Below the pieces are notes generated by a model. That model worked only from the letters and a program-made list of their open reading frames with translations. It was not told where the DNA came from and did no database searches. 64,000 bases of DNA, from NCBI RefSeq assembly GCF_000237925.1, contig NW_017386087.1, positions 1 to 64,000 of the forward strand, given 5' to 3'. Position numbers and translations under genes: made by a program. This DNA comes from Schistosoma mansoni (Eukaryota; Platyhelminthes; Trematoda; Strigeidida; Schistosomatidae). Below are positions 34,601-46,250 of the stretch, in pieces (the first letter of the stretch is position 1; the number at the start of each line of letters is the position of its first letter).

Positions 34601-37600
34601 TCACTGACAACAATAGCCGATTAGTGAGAATATTCAAAATCTTACCAACTCACACTTTAAAGATACGATCAAATTTCTTGCTTATTTTTTAAAGTGGGGA
34701 TTGTAATTCTTAATAAATTGGATGATACATAAAAATATGGGTATACACAATCTTGTTTAACTTACCTTTATGAACACATTCTTCATGTATTATTAAGGTA
34801 TGCCTTTGTGTAAACACTTTATTACAATAATGACATTGAAATCCCAAGCCTGATTAGATAAACATATACATGTACGTAGAACGAGAAGAGAAAATAAAAT
34901 CAGGTTATTTAACATTACCATATGACTGATTATTTGAGGTTAAAGCACTATATCTCTTCCAGATATTTTTAAGAAAGAAAATAAATATTTTATAGCGCTT
35001 TTATACATTTTTTAAGTAAACATGGAATTGGTGATTTAGTAGATCAAACATTAGGCTTTTAATCACTAGGATTCCGGTTTGAACCTCATTCTCAAATAGG
35101 AATTAGCTTAGCTAAATATGGACATTTCAAGTTATCGACTAATGTATGGGTTACTTTAGTCTACATTTTGATTCATGAAGCTGGATGATTTAAATAATAT
35201 TAATGGATAATATGTCGCTAGATCAATTAGCGTAAATCATATTACGGTGTTTTCGATCAAAATCTAAGGTTGATCAAAGGTCCAAAGTTCGCAGAAAAAA
35301 TGCATTAGGGCTACATAAGTGATTCTTTACATCCACATACAGGCCTTGTGTTGTCTTTTGATAATTTACACGGTTTATTGTGACGCAATTCACTTAGAAA
35401 TAGCAATCGTAATTTGTTGTCATCCGTGTGATAATTTAGTACCAACCAGTTCTTTATTATCGAACCAATTACATTAGGTCATAATATAAACAATATCTTT
35501 ACCTTGATTAAGAGAACCAGATAAAAAAGTGAATAAACCTGAACTTAAATATCTAGTAGTAGAACAACAATGTTAACATATGAGAATTGTTTTTTTTCTC
35601 TCTCATTTTTGAATAACTCGATAATTTGATAAAAGATTATTCATTAACTAATGTAATTATTTATATCTTGGTGTCTGACTGCCAAAACAAAAAAAAACTG
35701 AGATAAGTATTTAGATAAATCAATTTGAAATCACCCTACTAGTCACTAATGTGAAGATTTAAATATCATCAGAAAAACAACAAAAGTCTGACTTTTACAA
35801 AATGTTTATGAAGTATCATAAAAGCGAAGTGTAAAATTCAATATTAGTAAATAAAATTAGCTAAAAATTGTAAACTGTTGAATCTTGACTTATTGAAAAA
35901 CAATGATGACAATTTCTGAACTTTCTCAGAGCTTAAAAGTGCATGAGACATAATTTTGGATAAAATTACGAAATACTAATAGAGGCGAGAGTACTGAAGA
36001 TGGTTGGTGGATATTATTATTCTTGAGTTTGTTGATAGTACACAACACAATGGTGGGTTTTAAATTTCAAACAGACTGGGTTTTTGATACTTCGTGGTTG
36101 TCAAACGTTCCTCAACACGTGATGAAAGAAAACTATGTTAAGTCCTTATAAACTAAGTAGTTACATGTCTTATTTCTAAGTATAATAGAAAACTATGATA
36201 TCATGAAATAATTTATTGATCCCAGAGTAATAACCAATATCATGTTAGTTAAATTTTTAGACCTAGTGAAATATTGATCGATCAAGTAGCAATGTAGCCA
36301 CTGATTGATTTAAATCAAGATTGTGTGCACTAACCAATTCTAAATGTGAGATAGTTCGAAGCAATCGGTAAGAAACTTTAGGATAAGATTTTATGTTAAT
36401 TTATATTCATCAGTCAGTAAGGCGTACCTGAAATCTTAATGAAACTGATTCTCCCCTAAGAGATTTTAAACTGCATTATTCAGCGTTACACTTAAGGATT
36501 ATATTACCAAGTTATTCGAGTTTGATCTAATTCATCTCATGTAGAACTGAAAGATATCTACACCAACTACACATTTCCCGTTATATTATTTCATAAATTC
36601 AAGTGAACATTGTATTAAAACAAAACAAATTAAATAGGGTACCTTTGTGCACTAAATTTATATGATTTTTAAGTGAACTAGTAGACTTGAATCCATCGCC
36701 ACATTCATCGCATTGAATTAAAATGCCTGTATAAGTATCATTTAAAAAATAAATAAATATATATATATATACAATAAATCACCGAAGAAATATGTTAACC
36801 CTGTCATTACTATATAGTGACCACAAAAAGAAAAAAACAAAATCGAACCTCAGCCAGACAAATGACAACAAATACATTTAACTGAATTAACAGTTTTCAT
36901 TACAGTCGATCATTTAACATTTAGTCACTAATTAACATGTTCAAACACCGGATGTCGTTCATAAAATTTTAAGATGAAATCATTTGATACTTTACATTTT
37001 AGTGTAAATCAATAACACTAAACATTTTCTGTTTGCTGTCAATTTTTCTCTCTTTCAGAGAGTATGCGGTTCTTAATATTTAATACACCTACGGTAACAG
37101 CCATTATCGCGTGATTTTCAGTTAATTTGATAAGTGAATGCTGCATAAAGAACATAATTTCCAGTGTGGACTTCATTTCAAGCTCTAACTTTCACTTTAT
37201 TTGCCTCTTTTACCCGATAAGTTAGTATACGCTACAGTGGCGTGGTGACAGATGACAATTCTAGATAACTTTAGATAAATAAAATAAAGTATCTAGTGAA
37301 AACCATATTTTAATATGCAACAATCATCCACTAAATGAATGGAAAAATGTTCAGAAACGAAAGATTTTACAATTTTATCAAACAGTTGAAAAGGACTGGC
37401 TTTCTCCATACGTGAGCAGTCGTCTCCTAATTTACAATTAAATAAGTAAAACTGTGTACTTGATTTTCAGGGCCATTTCAATACAGTAAAACGAGTAACA
37501 TTATTTACGTGTGCATAAATGAAGGTTAATTGCTAAAATATTTTGAAAGGTTATTATTTAATGAACAGAATGATCCTTATACACGTGGATGATATCTGAA

Positions 37601-40600
37601 AATGAAAGTACACTTGAATCACTAAGGGGTTGACTAACTTAACTAAGTAATCTCTACTCACCGAGATACGAAAGTTACCTAACCACATTTTTTCACTTTC
37701 TAACAGTATTTAGAATATTAAGTCACGTTTGTTTATAGACTAATTCCTCTGTTCAGCGTTATTTCTTGAAGTTACCAAAGCTCCAACAAGGACTGTAACC
37801 ATATAGTTACATTTTGACTTGCATACGGTAACTAATCTTGAGGTAATGAGTCAGTTCTATCATCGTATTCTGACTAACAGAATCATGTGAGCCTAAATGT
37901 CTGTTAGGAGGTTAATATTGTAAACATCTAGTGTATAGCACAAAGGGTTGACTCCATCAATGACGAAAATCATTAGTGAATCATGGTGCTAATGAAACGT
38001 GTACACAAAATTTACTTTGTATATGCTATCAACAAATCATGTGATAAAACGACGTAGATGATAACAAAAGTAGAATACACATGGTATTTAGGATACATAC
38101 ATTTCGGATGTGCTAATAATGAACGGCAGACAAGCAATAAGGAATGCAGCGGACGGATAAAGAACTGGGATTCGGCAATACACCGACTCAGATCAGTAAT
38201 CTAACTCAGATTTTATAAGGCATGTAAAAATACAGGAGGTGAATAGACACGTACGTACAATCATGTACACATGTATGCTACATGTGAAAATTGGCAAGAT
38301 TGGAAAGATGTGAATAATAGTGGGAAAAATCAGAACAATTTGTCTGTCCAGAAGCTAGAATAAATCATGCTGCCATGTAATAACAGAAACTCTGCTACAA
38401 ATGATAAAACTCTTAAAATGTGTAGAGAATCATATCATAGATAATAATCTATGATTAAAACCGAACTAAGTGGAGTCATATCCAAAATCGCTATTTAGAA
38501 ACGAAAAACCAAAAAATGAACGCAGCATCATAATAATTTATATAATTACCGACAAACTATTAACCCTTTTCCAACCTTATTGTTTTATTTAACTAAATTA
38601 AAAGTAAACATGGAAAAACAGATACACAATGAATAGAAAATCAAAATGCTAGTCAATGACTAAACTACCTTCATGAATAACTTTCACATGTTCATTCAAA
38701 TAAGACTTTGTCTTGAATTTCTTTTCACAATGTTCACATGCGAACTTTTCGCCTAATCGTAAAACCAGAAGAGTGAGAAACAAATAAATTAAACCAATTT
38801 TTAAACAAATTAAATCAAAATACATTGGCCAACTGTGAAATCGAATAGATGTGACTACTACTGTAAGACTTACCGAGAGAACTTTCTTGATGTCAAATGA
38901 AGTCAAAGGGCTACCTTAGCTACTCGGAATATTTACGTATGAAAAATATGATTGGTTCTATAACAAATGATAGTTAGTTTACGTTGAAATCATATTCAAG
39001 ATGGTGAACTCAGCAACAACAGTCAAATCTCAAAGCACACAGGCACAAAATAACTGGTTCAATAAGACCAGAAAGAAAAACTTTCATAAAGCACTAAAAC
39101 ATTACAACCAACCGATGAAGAGCAAGAAACAAATTCTAGTTACTCATAAGTAGTATAGTTATAGCAACAACAACTACCATTTCCAGGTAATATGTATATC
39201 CATGTTTCAAAAACACTTGCACTACCCACTAAACCATACACGCAAACCGAAATTGATTGTCTGCACTTTAAATATACGGTAGGACTTAAAGGCAGAGTTG
39301 TATTTCATGACGAAATAATAAATAAAAGGACTATCTGATTTACACATCGATCTGCACGAATTAAATGAAGACCAAATATTTTATCAGGCACCCTTTATCG
39401 TACCATGACAATAATATGGCACAATAGTAACAAATAAAAAGGATAGTATTCGTTAACGAGATCAAACAATTTGAAACCAACTATATAAAAACTATTTTTA
39501 TAAGCATTCTGAAACTACTGACTAATGTACTCAGTAGCTATGCAATGTCACCAATTTTCATTGTTAAGACTGAAAATATGGCACTTGTGAAAACTATGAT
39601 TTCATTATCAAATTGGTCATTGTCATTTAAAAACGTCTGACGTCAAAGTAGTTAATAACTTTAAAATCAACTTGAAGAGGACTGCAATTTACATTATCAA
39701 GTGAAAACAAACTTAGTCACCATATGATACAACAAAATAAGACCAGGTGATCAAACTAGCTTATCACGAGGGGGAGGGGAGGATATTACTTACCAATGTG
39801 ATTTAACGATAGAATAAGTAAATTATTTACTTGAAGGGTTCTAAGTAAATTATATATATCAATATACATGTTTCGAGAATAAAAAGTCGGATTATTAAAC
39901 TCCTTAAAAATGATAAAACGTTTAATGTACAGATAATACGGTGTTTTCAGAAGTGTATATCGCTTGTATACCTTACACATATTACGGCTTAGTCTGTTAG
40001 AAATTCTACCTACACAACTCAGAGTGATTAACCTTTAGATCAGAATGCGGAAAATTCAGGGTTAAATGGGCAATTCAATAGAAAATGAAATTTAAAGCAA
40101 AAAAACCAGCTAAACATAATTTATACAAGAAATGCAATGAATTCTACCAACTTTTAAAAAGTACCTAACAAATACAAACATGCGAACGGGGAAAATGTTC
40201 AACCAACAACATGCAAAGCAGATTAACTTAGTTACAAATGGTTAGATCAGTCGATATTTAACTATTCAGTACGAATCCTGCCTCATTTAATCAAGCTGAA
40301 CCCTAAACCTGGGATTATCATTAGCTAGTTTTCAATACAGACAAATGGATTGCAGTGTGATTAAGTGAGGTCATTCATCGCGTGAACATAGTATCCATGT
40401 TATCACTTGAGTTGTAGGAGCTGGTACTATGTCAAGTCCACATAGGTTACTCTAGCCTCTGGACAGACCAATCTATTCATTTTCCTCAAGCTACATTTTT
40501 AACCTGTCACTTCTTCGCTTATTAACGTTACTGTTTTTTTATACGATCGTATGTTTGTCAATTAATTATCCTATTCACCATGTGTCTGTAACTTATTTTC

Positions 40601-43367
40601 GTTTGACTATAAATATCGACTAACACTTGATTAGATCGAGTTGGATCACTCGCCATCTCGACTGCGCATTATTTCGTTACGCTTCGCTCTCTCCCCTTCT
40701 CTCTCTTCGTTTTGTTTTTCTGATCGTCTTTCTGGACCAACGATTGTATCAAATATACGTATTTAAAATTCATTCTTGTATTTGGCTTATTTGATTCCGT
40801 TATTCACTAACGCGATTTAAGCCGATGGAAGTACACGAGGGTTGGCGATATGTATATTCTCATAGCAATCATTATTACGATGCAAATGGAGTCAGATAAA
40901 GGGCCACTAAAGAGTTAACCACAGTAAACTCAATAACAAGTGTGGAAATCAGTAACCAAATAACACAGATCCAAGAATCATAGAGCGTACGGGCATGAAG
41001 CGTACAGAATGAGTTTTAAAAGTGTTAACTGACGTCAAGCTCAACAGGTGATGCAATATCTGAAACTATTCTTACTGTCGGTCACAGTATATATGTAAAA
41101 GCATAAATGTAGATCATTAAGTATAATTACATGTGTTTATTTACCATAGGTAGGAAAGCATTAAGTAGATTAGATACCTTATTGTTAGCAATAAGCTAAT
41201 CAACGAAATATTTTCCACAAAATACGAAGAAATAAACGATAATTACCATCACGTCGATAAGATATAGACTAAGTGGTTGGGTCCTTTGTCTATCTACTAA
41301 TAAACAAAGCAAACCAGTATATTCTAATCTCTGATGGGGTTATGGGGTTCATACTATACTGAGTTGCATACTGGGACGGAAACAGCCATACAGTGTTCCG
41401 CTTATTTTTAATAATAACACAACTGACATTAAACCGTGAAGAAAATCACCTACGAATTAAACTGGCCTCCACAAAACCTCGCAAACGACCAAAAAATCAT
41501 ATCTTAGATTGAATTTTGTTTTTAAAAAAAACATGGAAAAAGATCATATTGACAAATGGTCATTCATTCGATAATCAAAATTATGCCCTTTAACAAGAAC
41601 ATTTATTTTAGTATTAAAATAAGAATAAATTAAGAATTCAGTTAAAACAAAAAAAGTTAAGTATAATTTTACATACTTTTACAATTGCTGTTCTTATTCA
41701 ATGATGATGGATCCTCCTGAATGCTTGATTTATTATCAGTTTCAGAATAAACAGGATTTTCTTCATTACGGACAGTTGGTTCTTTATCTATAAAATGATA
41801 AATTCAGTAGAAATATTTACAGAATTTATGTGTTGGTGCATTATTCTCTCAAAAGAATGATTTATTTTTTAAGCGTTTTTTAGCTACACAACATCATCAG
41901 AGGAAACATTTGTTTGAAAAATCACTTGACATAATTATTTTTTACCTCGGGCTGGCTGATAACTCGTTTTAACAACATCAAATTCAAATACCTATATATC
42001 GTCAATTTCCAAATTATTTCGAACTTTTTATATGAGGGATCGATTCTTTCTAACTCAATCAAATTTTCATTGTCTAGTCCGTTTTTACTATCACTACGGC
42101 TATTGTTTTCATATTGCTATGTTGATGCAGTACAAAAATTCGTGTTGATGTATGGTTCTATCAGATAATCGTATCACTTGTAACTGACTGACAATAATAA
42201 TAAAATCACCGGTAACAATCAGTTACAACTTATGTCTACAAGATAAGCTATTAGCAGCTACCTGTGGAAAAATACTTTAAAAAGAAACACTTTTTCCTGA
42301 AGTCTGTATTGATGTTGTTGTCTAGAAAGGCTATAAAAACTTAATGGGAAAAATTATTCAGCATAGAGGAAACAACATTGTGAAAAAATCTATCGAGTAA
42401 ACTACCAATTTTCACCATATATAAGAATTAAAATATATGAGAAAAAAGTCGAGTGAACAGTGTACAGTGACAACAGTTCAATGTAATGAAAAACATTTGC
42501 ATGATATTAGCATGTCTTAATATACTGCAAATCCCTGAGTTACATTAAAGTGTAACTGAAATCTCATTTTGTCACATATATATAAAATCTACTTACATCG
42601 TGTTGTAGTTGATGGGCATCTACTTTGATTGAATTGAAATTGTGAATGCAAATGATCTAAAGGATAAGGGCAATGCTGATTCGGATAACCCATTTCAATT
42701 AATTTATCCAATGATGGTTGAGTTTCCCGTACAAACCTTTGTTTATTATTATTTTCATGACTGAAGCTGGCTGGATTAATCATTGTAGGAGCATAATTTT
42801 CCTCTAAAATCAAGAAAGTTGCGTTTAAACAAACACTGATATCTAAAAAATAAACTTGCAATAAGTCTATATGAATTGATTAAAAAGTAATCATGGAATG
42901 TAGCTAATTAGAGTAAAACCTGATGATGATCTAATTGAAAACAATTGTTCGCTTACATGTGTTGTTCTAATCGGTTTACACACCCGACATTCAACAGAGA
43001 GTCATAAGCAGTAAATTCTTTTACTCCTCCATTTGTTTAAGTTTTGTTTGTTAGTTAGTATCACGAACCTTCAGATAGTCACTCATAAACAATGTAGAAT
43101 CCGACATAAACGCAGATAGATCGACTGTGAATTACGTAACCACAAAAACCCTTAACTGTAATACATATCTTTTCACGGAAAGCAAACATAAAAATTGTGA
43201 TATGCAAATGAATCAGTGCAGCAATTAATGCTTTAGGAGGGAATGGAACTTTAAGCAACTACATTGAAATGATTTATGAAGCGATAATTATAATATGAAT
43301 GAATATCAAATAAATTACCGCAATATTGATCGAACAAAAAGAAATCATATTAAAATAAACATAAGGA

Positions 43368-43417
<50 letters not shown>

Positions 43418-44562
43418 TAATAGACCAAGTTTACATAATAGTTTGGATGGCTAGATTCAATTTTTTCGAATTTTAATAAGACGGTTAAAATGTCTAAAAA
43501 TGATGATTAAACTGAACTTTTTCGATAGGACATTAAATTCAAGTGCCAAAGGTAACAGCCAGTACAAAATGAAGCAAGACTTAGACCTCTAAACATATGA
43601 TAGGATATTTAATATTACTCCATGGATAAAACTCACATAATAGTCACTTCACATCTCCCAGAATGAAATGATAACAATAGAAGAATGTTCTAATTAGGTT
43701 AATCAACTTAAATGAATAAAATAATCGTTAAGAACTTAACAATAAAAATTGCCGCATAAAAATTTCTTTATAGTACATTTGACTAACTGAGCCTCTTAAA
43801 ACATAATCGTCGACCACAAGAAGAATTCAGCCTCTTCACCGAAGAATATCAAGTAAATCATTTACCAATATCCCTTACACTAGGAAAATGTTTGTTCACC
43901 AACTACTTTGACATTTCACGGTTATTCACCATTATATCCCCCTATGTAGATCATGCTTCATACCTATCTTTTTTGGTTGTTTTAAACTGGTGTAGTTGGT
44001 ATTGAGTACAACCAAAAACAAGTTTTAATCATCAAATAAATATTTCTATATCACTATACGCTTATTAAGCTAGCGAGTAGTAAACCATGTAAGGTTTTCA
44101 GTTATGCTTTAGTTTCAATGATAGTAAAAACATTAGACCTAACGTAGCTTACAGATAACAGAATGCGAATGACAACTCTGAGACTGCATTGTTAAGTTGA
44201 TAGTTTCGAAATGTTTTCCACTTACCAGGCTAACTAAGGAGAGAAAATTACGTTATAAATACTACGTTGAGGAGATATAGAGATAACTTTGTTGTTCTGC
44301 ATACTTTTCTTCCAGTGATTTATGTGTGCGGTTCACGGGCATCACATATTTTGTACACTGACAAACCTTGCCAGTTATCATTAGAATAGCGCTTAAATAG
44401 GCATTTAGTAGATTCATTCAAACACTATTTGAAATACAAAAAAATAAAGGGTTAACTAGAAGAACAAGAAAATGGTCGCCTTACGTTTTATAAAGTTGAT
44501 CATCTTCATGACGTCGTTTTCAGGAAATAAAGGTTTGCAAATTGGTTGTTGAGTCCCGTTAA

Positions 44563-44603
<41 letters not shown>

Positions 44604-44752
44604 ATATTCACAGCATTCCAATCCCAGGAACTAAAATTATAAGGAGTATTTTGACGGAACAACTGTTGTTGCTGATATTGCTGTTGACCAATTTTACAAT
44701 CTTGTTCACTGGTATTTGTATTGATGGTAGCAGAGGAGGCAGTAGAAATCAT
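25540..44752 (-). CDS. Six-finger C2H2 zinc-finger protein, nine exons (374 aa)
   Basis: I joined minus-strand exons 44485-44752, 42597-42803, 41677-41787, 38669-38752, 36643-36726, 34766-34849, 32090-32173, 30767-30850 and 25540-25658. Every intron is GT-AG and every junction is phase 1, and the sum (1125 bp) is exactly 375 codons with a final TGA. Residues 1-89 are Q/N-rich with 12 consecutive Asn, 90-196 are low in order and Ser/Asn-rich, and 197-374 hold six C-x2-C-x12-H-x4-H fingers, one per exon. Such proteins usually bind DNA (or RNA) in the nucleus, but no target or pathway is visible. The start is the first Met after an acceptor-like AG, so an upstream exon is possible. I do not recognise an orthologue. 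Additional finger exons in the long introns were looked for and not seen. Confidence 0.8.
27410..28406 (-). pseudogene. LINE reverse transcriptase, frameshifted
   Basis: The minus strand from 28406 gives [40 protein letters not shown] and [18 protein letters not shown]. The last is the catalytic box with Cys in place of the usual Tyr or Phe before ADD. After shifts, [20 protein letters not shown] (27926 side) and [16 protein letters not shown]-like sequence (27634 side) continue the thumb and C-terminus. The segment between 28770 and 28406 contains the start of the domain in pieces. At least two frameshifts are needed, so this copy is dead. Confidence 0.7.
28769..30274 (-). pseudogene. LINE endonuclease (APE type), two in-frame stops
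   Basis: A single minus frame carries [24 protein letters not shown] with the catalytic Glu, [11 protein letters not shown] with the Asp-x-Asn motif, a DHVSYRWRG block, and LESDHALV with the terminal Ser-Asp-His. These are the conserved motifs of an apurinic-type nicking endonuclease that opens the target DNA. Stops fall at 30008-30010 and near 29850. The frame runs on about 200 residues past the endonuclease into the linker before reverse transcriptase. Confidence 0.75.
30767..30850 (-). CDS. Zinc-finger gene exon 8: finger 5
   Basis: This exon has 84 bp with acceptor TCCTAG|GTA and donor G|GTTGGT, a weaker donor than the others. The finger is [19 protein letters not shown], closing with SNIVH. 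Helix positions -1, 2, 3 and 6 are S, C, A and Y. The following intron (5.1 kb) carries the LINE. Confidence 0.85.
32090..32173 (-). CDS. Zinc-finger gene exon 7: finger 4
   Basis: This exon has 84 bp with acceptor TATTTAG|GTA and donor G|GTAAGT. The finger is [19 protein letters not shown], closing with ITIVH. Helix positions -1, 2, 3 and 6 are S, W, Y and E. Confidence 0.85.
32690..33795 (+). pseudogene. Decayed RTE/SR2-like reverse transcriptase fragment
   Basis: The + strand, read across frameshifts and stops, follows the RTE at 51-54 kb. A decayed palm block with [14 protein letters not shown] is followed by [24 protein letters not shown], and a C-terminal end near 33795. It lies in intron 6 in the orientation opposite to the host gene. 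The endonuclease and the start of reverse transcriptase are missing, as in a 5'-truncated insertion. Confidence 0.65.
34766..34849 (-). CDS. Zinc-finger gene exon 6: finger 3
   Basis: This exon has 84 bp with acceptor AATCAG|GCT and donor G|GTAAGT. The finger is [19 protein letters not shown], closing with EECVH. Helix positions -1, 2, 3 and 6 are Q, H, T and I. Confidence 0.85.
35020..35095 (+). repeat. tRNA-like relic (tRNA-Lys-like anticodon arm)
   Basis: The run aggcttttaatcact resembles a tRNA-Lys(TTT) anticodon stem-loop, and ccggtttgaacctcatt resembles a T-arm B box. A weak A-box-like stretch lies about 25 bases before. The acceptor stem is not recognisable, so this is more likely a tRNA-derived SINE piece or pseudogene than a functional tRNA. 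Confidence 0.3.
36643..36726 (-). CDS. Zinc-finger gene exon 5: finger 2
   Basis: This exon has 84 bp with acceptor ATACAG|GCA and donor G|GTACCC. The finger is [19 protein letters not shown], closing with INLVH. Helix positions -1, 2, 3 and 6 are S, S, S and N. Confidence 0.85.
38669..38752 (-). CDS. Zinc-finger gene exon 4: finger 1
   Basis: This exon has 84 bp with acceptor GATTAG|GCG and donor G|GTAGTT. The finger is [19 protein letters not shown] with the second His five residues on (C-x2-C-x12-H-x4-H). Helix positions -1, 2, 3 and 6 are T, S, Y and E. Confidence 0.85.
40398..40812 (+). repeat. Probable solo LTR in intron 3 of the zinc-finger gene
   Basis: The segment starts TGTTA and ends TAACG, an inverted terminus with one change. 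A TATAAATA box lies at 40608-40615, followed by a C/T-rich tract (about 40684-40730). No internal LTR-element coding sequence lies beside it and no clear target duplication was seen, so it is read as a solo LTR in + orientation, antisense to the host gene. Confidence 0.45.
41677..41787 (-). CDS. Zinc-finger gene exon 3
   Basis: This exon has 111 bp with acceptor TTATAG|ATA and donor A|GTATGT. It encodes an acidic, Ser/Asn-rich linker ([20 protein letters not shown] and following) leading to the fingers. It has phase 1 at both ends. Splicing to the next exon creates Ser before EKFACEHC. Confidence 0.65.
42597..42803 (-). CDS. Zinc-finger gene exon 2
   Basis: This exon has 207 bp with acceptor TTTTAG|AGG and donor T|GTAAGT. 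It encodes a Gln completed across the junction, then 68 residues with [20 protein letters not shown] and no finger. Both ends are phase 1, and the donor is a strong consensus. Confidence 0.7.
42910..42975. repeat. Interspersed repeat end, related to 63240-63300
   Basis: The runs cctgatgatgat, taattgaaa, caattgttcgct and tgttgttctaat occur here in the same order and spacing as near 63.25 kb. The family is not known to me. Confidence 0.5.
43370..43423. repeat. AAT trinucleotide microsatellite
   Basis: About 15 uninterrupted AAT copies end in aatgataat. It lies in intron 1 of the zinc-finger gene. Confidence 0.95.
44485..44752 (-). CDS. Zinc-finger gene exon 1 (coding part)
   Basis: This exon encodes residues 1-89 plus one base. 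It holds Q-rich runs near residues 23-30, a SSWDWNAV block, 12 Asn from an ATT/AAT microsatellite, then [17 protein letters not shown]. The donor is C|GTAAGG. The ATG follows a TTAG acceptor-like site by one base. The upstream frame stays open but is strongly hydrophobic and is more likely intron or leader. Confidence 0.65.
44564..44600. repeat. ATT microsatellite inside coding exon 1
   Basis: The ATT run of about 12 copies on the + strand is read on the minus strand as AAT, giving 12 consecutive Asn in the zinc-finger protein. Confidence 0.9.
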
Positions 44753-45199
44753 ACTAACAATAACATAATACCGGAAAAAATACAATGCAGAGGATAAGAG
44801 GAAGGTAAAAAAAAATATGGAATCGAGTATGCACAACGTGAATAACAACGATAGCAAAAAACAATTAGATGGTTACAGACAAGTAAGAACTGGAACAAAC
44901 CCAAACTTTATAGCAGCAATATATAATATTTACAAAACCAAATGCACACGATTTTTCTTACACGGAAAGTTAGATAATTCAGGAGTTAAGTGCTTTAATA
45001 TGGCCACATGTTTGGCTGGATATAACTGAAACATTCTTTAGGGTAACAGAGTATATGACGAACGGCAAATAAATTACAATTTTATATTTAAACAATTTAC
45101 CTAAACGCTGGTAGAAATGGGTACCAAGATAAAAACAGCAAAATGATAAAAAAATGAGATCGTGAAGACGTGGTGACGGAGGCTGACTATAGTCCAAAT

Positions 45200-46250
45200 A
45201 CATAAGTGAACAATAGCAGTATATAACGGAAGAAGGAGCTCAGCTAAGAAAAATGGAACCAGAAAGAATCCTTTCAGCCCAAGAAGTTCTCTATTCTAAT
45301 AGTTGGAGAGCCTTACAGCAAAATCACCATTGGATTTTACTCTGAGTCATGTCTGATAATGTCTCAAGCCACAGATTTACACCATCTATCGGACCTAACC
45401 AGGGAGTCCTAATGGATCAACATGTACCAGTCATTAGTTTGGACGCAATCGTAAGTAGGGTTTATACCCCGATAGTTGTCACATAGATGGCGACGATAAT
45501 CGCGTCAAGATGATGGAATGCACTGTTTCCCAAACAACCTAATCAGTTCTCTGACTGGAAGGTTGCTACCATTGTTAGGAAGAGCTGGGGGTAAGTCGTC
45601 TGAACCTAAGAACTTTTGGTGCTTCAGGATTTAGATTTCTTTGCGGGCTTCCACCTCGTCAGGTGGCTCAACCGATACCGGCCGGAGAGAACAGAACAAA
45701 CTGGTCGATGTTACTAGGAAAACAGACCAACTTGACTACCAACGAGCTTTAATGAGTTATAAGGAGCCTTCATAAACCCAGTGCTTATAAGCTGAACGTT
45801 TCGCAAAGCTGCAAGAGACGTGACCCACCATTTTCATGACGTCGTGGAAAAGTAGCCAGTACTAATCTACATTTTTCAATAAGTGCTCTTCCTAGGCGGC
45901 TACTCTCTGAGCCTTTGACTTAGAGAACTAATCCATAGGACGGTGAAGAGACGTCAGGAAACGCAACCTCCTGTTAGCCGGGAACCAAAGATAGATTCAT
46001 GGGTCTTTCATCTCTTCGCGATCCTGGAGCCCATGTACACCATTGGTTTGAATTCATGGTTTGTAAACTCCCCTCTCTGTATTTACCAACTAAGTTTAAA
46101 CCCTGGACGTCCATTTTTCGTCCTTTCACTTTCGTAAAAAGCACTCCCGTTGTGAATAGGACTTTCCTTTGGAGTGGTTGTGAACGCGTTGTCATATGAG
46201 CACATTTCGAGAAGGAGAGTGAACTCGTCTCACCCTCAGTTGTACCAGAG
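45200..46250 (-). mobile_element. Deleted copy of the 27-kb LINE family
   Basis: Three blocks align with the larger copy. 45255-45430 follows 27255-27430 (the aaccagaaagaat and gtctgataa runs). 45600-45870 follows 28750-29290 (aatgagttataaggagcct and the ttcatgac-gtcgtgg runs). 45890-46250 follows the 5' block at 24884-25250. The reverse transcriptase core and most of the endonuclease are gone, and no long frame survives. Confidence 0.6.

Noticed and set aside
39786-39980. Minus frame with a GTAAGT donor in the intron between exons 3 and 4, a possible extra finger exon
   Set aside because: It has no Cys pair or His pair in the required positions, so it cannot be a C2H2 finger.
44219-44240. 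Possible 8-bp micro-exon (TTAG, then CCTG before GTAAGTGG) between exons 1 and 2 of the zinc-finger gene
   Set aside because: The donor is good, but including it would break the uniform phase-1 frame. The direct join of exons 1 and 2 is open and needs no extra exon.
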